A DNA stretch of 64,000 bases, taken from contig NC_092569.1 of the NCBI RefSeq assembly GCF_037975245.1, positions 19,826,001 through 19,890,000 on the forward strand. Reading direction: 5' to 3'. Position numbers and translations under genes: made by a program. The stretch is from Apostichopus japonicus. Taxonomy: Eukaryota > Echinodermata > Holothuroidea > Aspidochirotida > Stichopodidae. Every line of letters starts with the position of its first letter. Positions within the stretch are counted from its first letter, which is position 1. This document shows, in pieces, positions 47,501 through 58,343 of the stretch. The notes beneath the pieces are model-generated. The model made no database searches and was not told the DNA's origin. It saw only the letters and a list, made by a program, of their open reading frames with translations.

Positions 47501-48727
47501 TATGATATATCGTATAAGTGACCATAGGAAAACCTAATAGAATATAACAGTATCAATATTTTCTCTTCTGAAGTGCTTTGGTATCTTAAATGAAGATGAG
47601 TCATTTTCTTTCCATAAGCATATAAGAAATGTTGGTTTAGAGGTATGCAAACCCTATCCTTAAAATGTTGACAACAGTCGCTGTCTTTATATCCTTATTC
47701 TTATTCTTAAGTTTTTCTTCTTTTTTTTTCTTTTTGGGGAGTCTCCTACTTTGTTAAGCCTTGCAGGCTTTATAGGAGACTTCCCGTCACACTGTAAATT
47801 GTGATGAAACAAATAAATATACAAATACAAAATATCCTACCTTGATACACGGCCAGAGCCTGTTCTCCGCCACATTTCACAGCTCCCGCACAGAATGTAT
47901 TGCACTCTTTGTCAGAAACATTTGTGAGTTTTTCATATAGGCCGTCATCCCCGTTTCTGCAGTGGCAATATGTTCCATTTTCCAAGCCGAAGTGTGTATA
48001 ACTCCCAACGGCACAAAACCGAGAGCAATTTGAATGGCTTAAATCACTTTGATAGAGCCGTAATTCAAATTTTTCGTCAAAGTTACCAGAAAAGCATCCT
48101 AAGTAGTCTCTGTCTGTTTAAGAACAAACAAAAATGATCTTGGTCGGATTGGGTGAAGCGATTTACGAAAATAATATGATGACATCGAAAAGAAAAACTG
48201 GTTTACTGAGGTCACGAAATGGGTCAGCCAACATTTCTCAAAAAGTTAACCGTCTTGAGAATTTTAATTGATTTACACTATTAGTTTTATCTTAAGTTGA
48301 AAATGTGCACGTCTTTTCTGCACGTCTTCCTCTTCTATGTCCTAAATGCTCTTCAAGACAAGAAGCATTTTCGTTAATGTTTAGCATGATTATACCTTTA
48401 TATAAACTTTAGCCCTGTTTACGCATTGATGAAACACTGAATAGTAGGAGGTATACCGTTCTGGAATTCTCTTTGTCTAGAAATTATAGCAATTTAAATG
48501 TTCCTTATTCTAACATAGTTGAAATATAATGATGTTGAAAAGAAACGCATTGTGAATTTCAGAGGAATTCGCCCCGTATCTTACTATGAAGGTTGTATTG
48601 TAGATTCATTATGTAACACAGAACGAGTTCATATTTTTCAGACAACAAAAGTGAGCTCACCTGCAAAACACAGCATTGTTTCACACAAAATCACAATTAT
48701 AAATACTTCAGTGCTTGAGAAACACAT
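40745..48727 (-). CDS. Gene B: WSC-domain membrane receptor with ITIM-like tail (whole gene span)
   Basis: Exons, in transcript order: 48727-48661 (signal peptide), 48113-47841 (WSC 1), 46606-46322 (WSC 2), 42150-42057 (membrane helix), 41585-40745 (cytoplasmic tail and stop). The first joins are phase 1 and the helix-tail join is phase 2, all compatible. This gives about 519 residues if no stalk exon was missed. WSC domains are Cys-rich putative carbohydrate-binding modules known from yeast stress sensors, polycystin-1 and Kremen. The tail has two motifs fitting (I/V/L/S)xYxx(L/V/I): STYIAI and, close to the C-terminus, IMYATL. It also has YAVV after a Glu-Pro. Such motifs recruit SH2 phosphatases in vertebrate inhibitory receptors, and that role is inferred here. 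A broken LINE in sense orientation fills most of the intron between WSC 2 and the helix. The acceptor of WSC 2 looks mutated. Confidence 0.7.
42057..42150 (-). CDS. Gene B exon: transmembrane helix
   Basis: A TAATTTACAG acceptor opens a 94-nt exon (phase 1 in, phase 2 out) encoding a hydrophobic stretch, GGIYFLISSTSFILGCMSV then Ile-Gly-Ser-Val-Tyr-Phe, ending CCAA|GTAAGT. The join to the tail exon recreates a Lys codon, giving Ser-Lys-Cys-Arg-Pro at the cytoplasmic border. Its length equals that of the A1/A2 helix exons. Confidence 0.75.
42393..42528. repeat. (AAGAT)n microsatellite at LINE 3' tail
   Basis: About 27 tandem copies of AAGAT. On the minus strand these are TTATC units lying directly after the LINE's 3' UTR (…CAATACAGTTTATCTTATC). 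L2/CR1-type elements end in short tandem repeats rather than poly-A, so this is best read as an expanded retrotransposon tail. Confidence 0.9.
42393..45787 (-). mobile_element. Broken L2/CR1-like non-LTR retrotransposon
   Basis: On the minus strand, an endonuclease part (about 45430-44870; GNVQSLSNKMDEL, SFTETWL, SGGGVCVYVN, RPFYLPREF, NGDFNHG) is followed by a reverse transcriptase part (about 44100-43140; FDFSSAFNTMQP, GAPQGTVLAPFLFTLYTSG, FADDTALVG, YKYLGVVMD). A C-terminal part follows at 43032-42772 (DDTVIRAGRAVGKRLP). It is clearly dead: a frameshift near a C-run at 44855, a TGA at 43980-43982 in place of the Trp usually found in LWK, and a further slip in a T-run near 43110. The endonuclease catalytic SDH reads ADN. 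It lies in sense orientation within the gene B intron. The upstream residues before RRRKRG may not belong to the element. Confidence 0.88.
46322..46606 (-). CDS. Gene B exon: WSC domain 2 (acceptor CG instead of AG)
   Basis: Encodes YQGCFHH, then LCQRKCMSHSFNGLIGGNECLCE, and ends ENGVFCSGAEKCGGSGRIAI, a full WSC domain without stops. It leaves in phase 1 at AGGA|GTAAGT. By alignment to the other WSC exons the exon should begin at 46606, but the two bases before it read CG, not AG. The nearest AG is inside the exon (ACCAG|GGC) and would break the phase. Skipping this exon would keep the frame, because it is phase 1-1. Confidence 0.75.
47841..48113 (-). CDS. Gene B exon: WSC domain 1
   Basis: A phase 1-1 exon from TTCTTAAACAG to CAAG|GTAGGA encoding one whole WSC domain. 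Landmarks in order: YLGCFSG, CSRFC, FGLENGTYCHC, ECNTFCAGAVKCGGEQALAVY. All eight usual cysteines appear present, and Asn-Cys-Ser, Asn-Gly-Thr and Asn-Val-Ser are glycosylation candidates. Confidence 0.88.
48661..48727 (-). CDS. Gene B exon: signal peptide
   Basis: An ATG followed by CFSSTEVFIIVILCETMLCFA, a hydrophobic secretory signal, ends in phase 1 at GCAG|GTGAGC. Joined to the WSC 1 exon it makes Asp at the junction followed by Arg-Asp-Tyr-Leu-Gly-Cys. It overlaps a longer open frame on the opposite strand that has no family features. Confidence 0.65.
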
Positions 48728-51700
48728 GATCAAATGTATCCATGTAATCCTGTGCAAAGATTATGACTTCAATTCCACCATAATATGGTACAGAAGAAAC
48801 TGTCTCATTTCAATCATGAACAGTTACTCGTACAGTGTGCCTCATGCCGTACTTGCTACAAACCAACCTTCAAAGTTGTCTTCGTTGATTAAGAACATAA
48901 CATATATGAGAATATGCCTTTATCGACTGCACGCTAACCTATACCGAAACCAAAAGCATCGATATGCTTCATTAGTATCCTGTATAATGGTATATTTAAA
49001 GAGAATATTAAGATATATCGGTTATAAAGAAACCGAAACATGCTTACATGCATTTCAGTGATTTAGAAATATATGCTACATTATTAAAATGAATAGCTGT
49101 GTATTCTATACAATTCTTATAGCAAGGCCTGCATTGAAAAACCGAACAGAAAGTATTACCTGAGATAACACTCGCATGCCTAACACTTTATACTGTTTTA
49201 GTTTGCTACAGTAATTGACACTGATATCGTAGTCCTGCGGATTATTTTAGCTTATTCGCTTCTCAATCTTTCTTGTATATGTGCACCCGGTTTATAGCCT
49301 TATCATTGAAACTCAGTTTAAAGATTTATCAGTTAAAAGTGCGAGAAACCGTTAATCAGTTAAAACTGAATGTGTGTAAAAATTTCTTAACATGTGTTAT
49401 TTCCTACCGAGAAAGAATTAACAACAGAATGCCGAAACACACGAAGCGGCGCATAACGACTGATATGTGTTAACTCCTTACCAAGACAGGATTTGATTGA
49501 TTCGTGGCAATTTGCCATTTTGCCAATTTGCCACAAGTCGCTTATGTGGGTTTCTACTGTCCTGGCCAATACGATATGATAGGACAATGGCAGTCCTGTA
49601 AAGTGATTCGACTTATTAGATTCTACATTGTTATGTCATGGTTTTCCTTAACCTATCCGGGAAATTTTAATATCGTGTTACAGTTGAAAGAATCCGAAAA
49701 ACATGTTTTGGCACGGGGGACGATGTGTGTGGTGGCCGTTGGTGTCCAAAGTCCTCGGAAACTTGATTTCGGTGTTTTCTTCTTTATTGGTTACTGAACT
49801 CGTTTTCAGAAATATGCTGTTTTAATTGAACACCGTTTCCTCTTTATATTAAAACATGGGATATTAAAATATCTAAAGGTGAATATTGCCCTCATTTCCA
49901 TTTGAAGTTTAACTGAGATTGACATTTGCCTATTGCAAAGAAGAAAAGAAATCACAATAAATATAAAAACCTTTATTTGAAGGAACTACATAGTGAAGTA
50001 AACCGGCCCATCGCTTGATTGCTCAACATTCAGTGACAACTTCCGTGCGTAATAATTTTGTCCTCGCCACGGAGGTTTGTGGACGTAAAGTTTGTTATCA
50101 AGAAAATGCATATTGTCATGCATATTGAAATCCCTAAACTGTCTCACGAAACAATTTGAACTTGATAATTTGTTATGCCATTTCATCATATCATATCAAT
50201 ATCATTAACAGTAGTTTTACAATAGTTATCTTCTGTCGTTGCTGATTTCCAGATCTCTGCGTTAGGTTGTAAATTGATATGGTATCATTATTTTCGATTT
50301 TTCGTTGTGATTACGCATTTGCAAGAGGACAGTTCCATGGGGTCAAATTCAAATACGGATTTACCATATTGTTATGTAGTAACTTCAAAGTTGTATCAAT
50401 ACCGTTCTATACTGAGTTCAATATATCGCGAGCGGCTCATCACAGTTAATTTACTCCATTACTCCTATTGATAGCGGTAAGGAAATGTATAGATTAGAGG
50501 AGGACCTTGCCACATTACAATATTCTGTGTCAGTTAGCTATTTCGTCTACATCTGCCCATGTAGGCAGATGCTTTCAAAAATTACATTCCTAAAACAAGT
50601 GTTTGTATTAATCATTGAAATTGTGACATCTGGAATATTAGCTCAATCTGTCAATGCTCGTTGCATTTTGAATTTTAACAATTTCTCTTTGAGTAGAAAT
50701 AGTAGTTTTCTTTTCTCTGTAGATAACTGTTTTACAGGAAATAAGGAAAGACGAAAGCCTTGTTTACATTACTTATAATCATACAGTCTGCTGTTCACAG
50801 ATGCATTCACAAATTATCGCTAAATTTAAACCAGAAATGCAAAAGTGCACGGTGCTTATGTAAATAGTCGTGCGTTTGTGGTATCTGAGACTAGAAGGTT
50901 GCGGTCTTTAGATATCATGGTTCCTAAAGTTTCCACGATTTTATCTATGTCACTGAAATGAAACGACCTCTCAATTGTATGTTTAAATTCAATGTATGTT
51001 TAAATTTAAATTCATTTCAAATAGTGAATTGTACCATCTATCCGTATTTATGCACCGGCTAATTAGTTGATATGTATTCGTGAGTTTCCTTAATTTGTTG
51101 TAAGATTAAGGGTTTAAAATGTTTGATTTTATTTCCCACTTTCACATTATTCCAAACAAGACCAAACATTTAAAAGGAAGAAAAAGATAATCTTTCAACA
51201 ATTGTGAAAAACAGAATACACACTTTGCTAATAAACTATAAATATATCAATTAATGAACTCGTCCATCCAGACCTTTTCATATCGATGTACATTATTATC
51301 ATGCATGACAATAACCCTTGACCTTATCCAGGAAGAACCCCCGACAAAGTGCAGTGATTGTTTGAAATAAACATCAAATATATATCAACTGTTTCAGGCA
51401 TTTCCTCAGGTCATCATTATTATAATCCAAAGTAATAACCGTTGACCTTCGCGAGGCTTGTGATGATGTGATGTGATTGCTGGTGATGATGTGATGCGAT
51501 TGGTTGAGAGAAATAGTACTGCAACCAATCTTACGTTTTAACTGTAAAATAGTAAAGAAGGCGAGAGATCCAGGTTTGAATCATCCTTCCCTTTGGCTGC
51601 AGATAACTGTATTTGCCCTTTGCCCTCCTAATCCTGGTAGTGGGTTCTTCTTCTCACGTGAAGCACCTATGTACAACATATGAGATATTATTGAGATATC

Positions 51701-52519
51701 TTGTCACAATCAAAGCGTTACAGACAAGTACGAGTAAACACACATTAACAAGCATACCGTCATGGCTTTTTTTTACGATACAAATCAAAACCAAACATTC
51801 AGATCTTCGACATATAAAGTGCAAACAAAAAATAGTTGTAGTGTTCAGCTCTTGTTAAATGAGTATAAACCAATTTATCTCTCCACGTTCTAGTCCTCAT
51901 GTTGATGGAATTGATATATTCATTGATAACAGTGCAATACCTCTTGTCGGTCAATCGCGCTATAAATTTCTCTGTGTTTATCTTGAGTGCCAACGGAAGT
52001 TGTAGCATAATATTGGCACTCATATTTAGACAACATTTGACAGTGTTGTTGTTAGATTTATTGGTGATAGGGGTAAATATCCATGAGCAAAACAAGATAC
52101 ATGTTAAATCTCCAATAAAGTTTGTATGATGATTTTTTTTTAAATTTAATGTGTTAATATATCGCACTCCCTAAAATAGAACCAACGTTTAAGTGACTTC
52201 CTGTTTGTCACGAAACACTGTTAGTGTAGAGAAGAGGGCAACGAAAGTTAATTTATTTGTTGCAGACAATAATAGTATTGAATGAAACCAAAAGATAATC
52301 ATAACAATGTCAGTAACATATTGAAAGAAAATTAAAGAAAGGGGTTGATAAGTTAATTTCATACTGATGATAAAATAGCTCCTGTATATTGCTATAAACT
52401 GCCACGTATCGAAACCGATGTTGTACATTAAACCGACATATTTTATTAGTAAACTGTGAATCTGCTGCGATTCAGGTAAAGGAAGAAGGAAAATAAAAAC
52501 AGTAAGAAAGAGAGTAAAA
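48728..52519. other. No gene recognised
   Basis: Upstream flank of gene B. Several open frames of 60-180 codons occur but none has family features or consistent exon borders. A short GATGTGATG run near 51465 recalls the minisatellite at 23 kb. Confidence 0.45.
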
Positions 52520-52690
52520 AATAAACAGTGCTATTGTTGAGTGAATAAAACGACGTAATTGAAAGCAATGAAGCCTGTCATTTGGGAGGTCATGGGTTCG
52601 ATCCTCGGCATGCCCAATTAAGGTGGGTGATTTTTTTGATCCAGGCGAAGTTCCCATCTGAACTGGCCTTAAAAATTGTTTACAATTTAA
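52520..52690 (+). mobile_element. tRNA-derived SINE-like element
   Basis: A perfect Pol III box B-like GGTTCGATCC (52595-52604) lies in the context GGGAGGTCATGGGTTCGATCCTCGGCATGCCC, typical of tRNA-derived SINE heads. A SINE-like body follows (GATCCAGGCGAAGTTCCCATCTGAACTGGCC). The box A half is degenerate, and no intact tRNA fold is apparent. Confidence 0.55.
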
Positions 52691-52921
52691 TAATTATCCA
52701 AGACTGTAAATCGGAAGTGTAAGTAATAACCCATTTATGGATTAGGCATACGTGGCTGCCTAGCGTTGTAAAGTAACTGCCTTCCGTGTCGATATATACA
52801 CTCGCTTCAATCTTATATACTTAAAGTTATAACTAAGCGAAATCAGCTATAACACTAAACTCCACTTCGTGTTCTCAATAACGGTAACAGTGGGAAAAAA
52901 AACTCCTCGTACATTTCGTGT

Positions 52922-53207
52922 TTAGATATCATATAACCCTAATCCATACGCATCAAGTGAGTCAGCTTCCTGTGAAGGTCCCGTCTCCCTTCCTACCGTT
53001 ACATTGCCTGTATCTTGTAAGGAATGATCTATTGATTCACAAAGAGTTCCATGATATGATTCAACAACATACTCCACGTCGGTCATATCATCCGGGTTCT
53101 CAGCTAAATATGAATGACGTACATCTATATTTGGTCTTCTTTCGTTATCATATTTAATTGTCGGTTTGGGGCGCATCTGCGTAAGGTACCAACGTGAAAT
53201 CGTAGAT
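52922..53207 (-). CDS. Gene C exon: cytoplasmic tail
   Basis: Opens at GCCACCAG in phase 2 and is open for about 94 residues to a stop. It begins basic (SRWYLTQMRPKP), then has TIKYDNERRP, HSYLAENP, DVEYVVES and ends GLGLYDI. It is shorter than the gene B tail and shares no obvious sequence with it beyond the basic juxtamembrane start and frequent tyrosines. Confidence 0.7.
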
Positions 53208-53580
53208 CTGGTGGCAAAATGTAAGATTAATGTAGATAAACTAATATTAAAGAGAGAGAATAAATACACCAAGTCTTCATGACATTACGGCATGCAGAGG
53301 TGCGCTCGAAGTTATGTCAAAGTGAAATGGTGTACCCAATGTAGAGATATAAGACTATTTGGTCATTTTGATGGATCACAAAAAGTTGAACACGCGCATT
53401 ATCTATCTGTGTTGACATATTCTGATGTAGACACTCAATTCTTATATAAACTATTCCAAATTTATCTTATTTGATTTTTTCCTTGATGTAGGATTTTTTC
53501 GGTCACATTAAAATATTGTTCATTCATACTTAGTAAAGATTCCTAAATCCTATTGGTCCGTTCAGGTCAGCTGACCGTGG

Positions 53581-54558
53581 TTAATCCTGTGAGTAACGCA
53601 CGGTAAAATTACCGGTGGATGAATACAATTGTTACCATGTTTTGTCGTCTGCTTTGCTGAGCTATTGAAATTCATCAAAAACACAAAAACTTGTTCAAAA
53701 GTCTTGCAAGATGCCATCACAGGTAAAGGACGCGAAACCATGGATCCGCACTCGAGTCTAGGTCAAAGTGTAGGCTGCACAGCTGTTGCCTCCAACAATG
53801 ACATTAACGTTACTGCTGCTGTTAGGGCTGAAACGTCTAACATGTCCAAACTGTTTTCCAAATGTTCTTTCCAAAGTCCTGCGAATGTTTACTTCCAAAA
53901 TTCATAGTAATATCCGTATTAAAACACCAAACAGTTGTGGATGCTTTGAGTTTAAATATATCCAGTATCTGTCCGTAATTAAATGTTCGCAAGGTCGTTA
54001 TGTTGCTCATAGTGTTATAAAGTTAAAGTTAAACGACCGCAGTGCCAAGCACTGTGTAGTGTGTACGTTCAAGTGAGTGTACGTGTTCAATACAAGGCCT
54101 ACTATGTTATCGTATGGCTGTATACCATACGTACATGTTTGTCCCTAGAATGGTTGCTATGGGAACCAGAAGCTGTAGGGCATTGATATGATGAAGCCAA
54201 TTAGTAATTGTTTGTAGTTCCTTGTTATTGAGACCTTTCAAAAATAGTTTTATGGCCGCAATATTGCCAAAAATTAGTTAAATATTATTATGGTTCATCT
54301 TTTATGAATGACAGCCTTTCAAAGACGTTTCCTTTATCATTATTCACTATCGTTCAGTATTACTTTATAATTGCACATGTACATTAATGTTATGCTGGTT
54401 GTTAATCGTTAATTCGACTTACGGGGCATCACTTTAATAAATCTTCGGTTATATTTAACCAAAAATGTTTTTTTTTATGATTTTTCCCCCACACAAATGG
54501 TAGTGTATGAATGAACGGGGTTAATCAACGGTCTAGCGTGCGTTACTCACAGGATTAA
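53581..54558. mobile_element. Candidate element with 22-bp perfect inverted ends
   Basis: Bases 53581-53602 (TTAATCCTGTGAGTAACGCA plus CG) are exactly reverse-complemented at 54537-54558. The interior, about 930 bases, has no recognised coding region. It lies in the gene C intron between helix and tail. No clear target duplication could be placed. Confidence 0.5.
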
Positions 54559-54636
54559 TGCACGATCGGGGGATAATGCAAGCGATGCACGAGGGCGGAG
54601 CCCGAGTGCATCCACGCTAGACCGTTGATTAACCCC
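54517..54636. repeat. 24-bp perfect inverted repeat with inner hairpin
   Basis: 54517-54540 is the exact reverse complement of 54613-54636, enclosing about 70 bases. The interior includes a second palindrome, GATGCACGAGGG…CCCGAGTGCATC. It overlaps the right end of the 22-bp inverted pair, so two palindromic systems are nested. Confidence 0.85.
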
Positions 54637-54922
54637 TTATTGAAAACCTCACAGACGCAAGGAAACTCGTTCGGGAGCTGCGTGATTTCCTTGGGGTAAA
54701 CTCATGCCGCATGTATATGCCAACAGATGACAACAACAGTCATGTTTTTTTCAATAAATATTTGCAAGGATTGAGTATCAGCATGCCTATTCATTAGTCT
54801 ATTTCATTGTTGAAAACGTAACCCTTGCTCTTTCTCTATATATCGTGGTATTATGACATTGCGTCATGTAGGATAGATAGAGGAACGGTGATGGGTCCCA
54901 TCTCTCACACTGGACCCGGGGC

Positions 54923-55928
54923 GCGAATATTTTTTTCCCAAACTGAACTGACACTGAAATTATTTCCTCGATTCTGATTGGTTATCAGCGAGCACGTGAT
55001 ATACTTTAGTTTTCAACATGGATCCTCCATAATCTGTCGATATCAGTATGATCAACACAATCATATTCAAGATATTAACATTAGCAACTTTCCAGAACTT
55101 TTAGTAGGTATATTTGAACGAAAGTATAGAGTGAAGCAACTATTCCCAACTACTGCGCCCATTATAGGCAGTCCTCGTTCGTTTGTTTACTCGCTTGACT
55201 CCGCTCTACGCAACACATACATGTAATGTAGCCTATTGTACTGTGTATAGTATACAACACAATAACACACAGTGCATTTGTAATTGTATACATGTAGCCG
55301 ATGTACATATGTACCGTGGTGTTTGGTTGCGATACTTTTAGTTTTATAATCATAAATTCAAAATGTATTCAGTCAATGAATCATGATAGGCCTATTCGAA
55401 TATGTAGTGGCCATGAAGACGCGCGAGCGAGTGTGTGTCAGCCAGTGAGTGTACACAAACATGGCATTTGACGATATGTCTGTGTCTTTTGACTTGTTAA
55501 CTAGTTGTATATAGCATTATAACCTATACGTACGTAACCACATATGTTTACCTGCACAATTAGAAGTTCTTATACATGGTGACATAGTAGGCCTGCATTA
55601 ACCGTATATACGTATTCGTACTAGTTCGTACGAGATCTCAAATTCACTAATATAGGCCCTACCGCCCTTGCAGTAGCTCTTGATAACTGGAAGCCTCACA
55701 TTGTATCTACATGTAGGCACACTTAGGCCTACATACTTTAACTTAGCCTGTATATGGCGTACACACGTATTTTTGACATGATGCGGCCCATGAGGATTGG
55801 TATGATCAACACTAACAGTGTCACATACATTCATTCATAAACGCCGACTACCATTCCGGTTTTGATCAGCCAATCAGAATCGAGGAAATAATTTCAGTGT
55901 CAGTTCAGTTTGGGAAAAAAATATTCGC
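54923..55928. mobile_element. Long-TIR element with 9-bp target duplication (MULE-like)
   Basis: Starts GCGAATATTTTTTTCCC and ends with its inverse GGGAAAAAAATATTCGC. The inverted similarity continues inward for about 60 bases or more (…CTGACACTGAAATTATTTCC, CGATTCTGATTGG). Directly outside both ends is the 9-mer ACCCGGGGC (54914-54922 and 55929-55937). Long TIRs plus a 9-bp duplication are typical of Mutator-like elements. No transposase frame is visible, so it is non-autonomous. Confidence 0.85.
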
Positions 55929-56023
55929 ACCCGGGGCTTCTGAATCCTTAGCATTACACAATTGATATATTATTATTGTTATAACTAGTTTATTTTATGA
56001 TATAGTAGAATATCGATATTTAC

Positions 56024-56120
56024 CTGCACAATACAATTCCGGCAATCCCACCAATTAACACTCCTTCAACAAACAGGAACGCTGTGATGAAATACCTGCT
56101 GGAAGTCACGACAGCAGGAT
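56024..56120 (-). CDS. Gene C exon: transmembrane helix
   Basis: Opens at CATTAGCACAG in phase 1 and ends GCAG|GTAAAT in phase 2. It encodes YFITAFLFVEGVLIGGIAGI then Val-Leu-Cys, a membrane helix with one acidic residue. The join rebuilds an Arg codon before Ser-Thr-Ile-Ser-Arg of the tail. Confidence 0.75.
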
Positions 56121-56198
56121 CTGTGCTAATGAACAATACAAGCTTCCAGAAGGTAAATACAAATAAATAAAACGAGTAGTACATAACCTACACACACA

Positions 56199-56653
56199 CA
56201 GGGGAGTAAGAGCTTGGGGGCAAAACATCAGAGGGGCACTTTCTCAACCACCACTCGTTATGCTATATACGATACACACCGGCCATGTCACTTAAATATA
56301 TATAATGTGTTAGTATGCTATCAATACTAGTATGGTGCACGTGACTCTATCAACCTGCATACTGTACTACATACTGTACTTCTGTCCATCCATAATTTAG
56401 AACTTTCCGAAAAAATCCTCCTGTGTTCATTACTTGAACAAAAGTCTTTAGCAACCTCGGTTAAATCCTTAGCATGTACAGTTTAAAGATAAATAATTAA
56501 AATAAAATATTAAAATTAACAAACGCTTAAGATATCCAAAAGACAGTTCTTCATCAAAGGGGAAAATATTTATTTACCAGTAGGGCACATTTGCTATTTT
56601 GAAAAAAAAGTGGGGGAGCACGTGCCCCTAGTGCCCCCTGGTCCTACCCCCTG
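56199..56653. mobile_element. hAT-like MITE in a CA repeat
   Basis: Left end CAGGGGAGTAAGAGC…GGGGGCA and right end the imperfect inverse TGCCCCCTGGTCCTACCCCCTG. Flanks are CACACACA on both sides, compatible with an 8-bp duplication but also simply the host CA repeat. Non-coding, 455 bases, in the gene C intron between stalk and helix exons. Confidence 0.65.
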
Positions 56654-57009
56654 CACACACATATGTATATGTATACCATAAAATACACACACACACACAC
56701 CTATGTATTATATATATATATAGCAAAGATTCAGTTGTTCATTTCCTGCTGTAATACTGCTCAATGCATGAAAGTAGAGCAAGTGCATAATATAGTATAC
56801 GTAGCCTATATTTTATGGTAACCTACATCACGTTGCTACTCGAGGTTGACGGTCAATGCGGCGATCATCATACAACAGCATAGTTAAGCATGATCATTCT
56901 CGTTGGTTAACAATTTTCTCGCTTTGATAATTTGCTTAGGTCATTGTAAATTGGATTCGTTAACCTGTAACCAACTAATATACAATCCCACGTGAAAGGT
57001 AATACATAC

Positions 57010-57066
57010 CTTGAGATGGAGTTGCTTCGGTTGTCAAGTTGACCTCAACAGGAATCGAGTATGGTG
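57010..57066 (-). CDS. Gene C exon: stalk
   Basis: A small 57-nt exon from CTATGTTAG to CAAG|GTATGT, phase 1-1. It encodes a Thr/Pro-rich spacer (PYSIPVEVNLTTEATPSQ). The Asn-Leu-Thr is a glycosylation candidate. It occupies the same place as the Ser/Thr exons in A1/A2. Confidence 0.7.
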
Positions 57067-57290
57067 CTAACATAGAAAAGAGAAAAATTTATAGTAAACA
57101 GAACATCTGATTCAAACTATTTCAACATTTCCTATTTAAGTAAGTAAATTTGAAGCAATTTTCACCCCGAGGAAATGTTTTCAATGTAAAATATGTCACG
57201 TCACATAACGGTTTTTCCAAGCTCTAAATTCGTGATAATTATATGACTGGGGCAATTTTGTAATATAACCACGAATAGCAATAGACTCAC

Positions 57291-57590
57291 TTATACTTTT
57301 TAGTTCCTTAATGTGGTCCCAGATTGCAACATATCCATAACCTCCACAAGTCTCCCCACCTGGACAAGTTATTCCTTCCTCTACACATTGGTGGTCTTCA
57401 AGAAACTGAGAGTTGTTTCCGTCGCGCGGAGACTCGAAGCTACAGAAACATTTGTTTCCTTCTGCTAAGCCAATGGAAGGATAGGCTTGACAACGTTCCA
57501 TGCATGATCTAAGAGTTAGTTCGGTAATTGATCCCATGAAATGAAAGTCGTGGTCAGTCGTATGGTTCAAGCATCCAAAATAAGTAAAAT
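57291..57590 (-). CDS. Gene C exon: WSC domain 2
   Basis: Opens at TTCCTACAG and ends ATAA|GTGAGT, phase 1-1, 300 nt. It contains YFGCLNHTTD, CMERCQAYPSIGLAEGNKCF, CVEEGITCPGGETCGGYGYV and AIWD, an intact WSC domain with all cysteines. Confidence 0.87.
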
Positions 57591-58073
57591 CTGTAGGAAA
57601 ACAAAACAGGCCAAGTAAATATTTCAGACATTGCAGTCCTGGATTCTGCTGTAAATTTAATTTTAAAAGAAGGTTTGTTTTTAATTGTGTTCTAAGCCGA
57701 TATTGTCTACATACGATGTATTGTTCGTATATCTTCAAGACTCAACTTGATGTGTGTTCCTGGTACAGTACTGTGATTCCTACGAACACTATATTTAAAC
57801 AGAAACATCTTTGAGTAACTTGCAACAACAACATTGGAGATCTTCGTGACGTGTTTGAAAGAGTTTATTTAATAATAATGTGTTCATAGTTCTTAAAGAA
57901 CATCGGGTCGACCTCATGTGGACAAAAGCATAAAAGACAAAGGTGCAGTGACTCACAGTAGCATCAAAGCGATGCATTTGTATTTTGGTTTTTATGTTTT
58001 TGCTCTTAATAATGTCAATTTAAATGTTTTGTCATATTTAACCCACCTTATGTTTTTATATTTAACAACTTAC

Positions 58074-58343
58074 TAGTGTAGACCGCCATTGCCTGTTTAC
58101 CACCACACGTTGGTCCACCTGAACACAAAGTATCGCACCGTGTATCTGTAACAGTATTGTAAGCCTGGTATTGACTTCGATCCGTCCCACAATATCAGTA
58201 AGATCCATACTGAAGCCCCAATAAAGTATAGGTATCCACGTCGCATATTCGGGCACAAAGTGAGACCGTTAGATCGGGTCGGATTTGTCTTACAGCAAGT
58301 ACACTGGAATGGTTACTGCTATAGCAACCAAGATAGTACCCAC
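58074..58343 (-). pseudogene. Gene C exon: WSC domain 1 with TGA at a Cys position
   Basis: Opens at CTACCAACAG and ends ACTA|GTAAGT, phase 1-1. It reads GGYYLGCYSS, SLCARICDV, LQYGSY-stop-YCGTDRSQ, CDTLCSGGPTCGGKQAMAVY. The stop codon (58197-58195) sits where gene B has Cys in TYCHC, one base away from TGC or TGT. Everything after the stop remains a good WSC frame. Confidence 0.75.

Larger units (their letters stand above)
52922..58343 (-). pseudogene. Gene C: WSC-domain membrane receptor, probably disabled (whole gene span)
   Basis: Exons in transcript order: 58343-58074 (WSC 1), 57590-57291 (WSC 2), 57066-57010 (stalk), 56120-56024 (membrane helix), 53207-52922 (tail and stop). All phases fit and every border is GT/AG. 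Two problems exist. WSC 1 has an in-frame TGA where the family has Cys, and no signal-peptide exon is visible between 58343 and the 3' end of gene A2 at 59573. The duplicated block carrying A2 begins near 58480, so the duplication may have cut off the 5' end. The tail has tyrosines in KYDNE (a YxN, Grb2-SH2-like context) and EYVV, but no canonical ITIM. If the TGA were a sequence error and a 5' exon exists elsewhere, it would be a normal receptor. Confidence 0.68.

Noticed and set aside
48519-49061. 180-codon plus-strand open frame
   Set aside because: No family features or splice context, and it overlaps the gene B signal-peptide exon on the other strand, which has a better case.
53629-54076. 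Two overlapping plus-strand frames of over 90 codons
   Set aside because: They lie inside the element with 22-bp inverted ends and share no features with known proteins or transposases.
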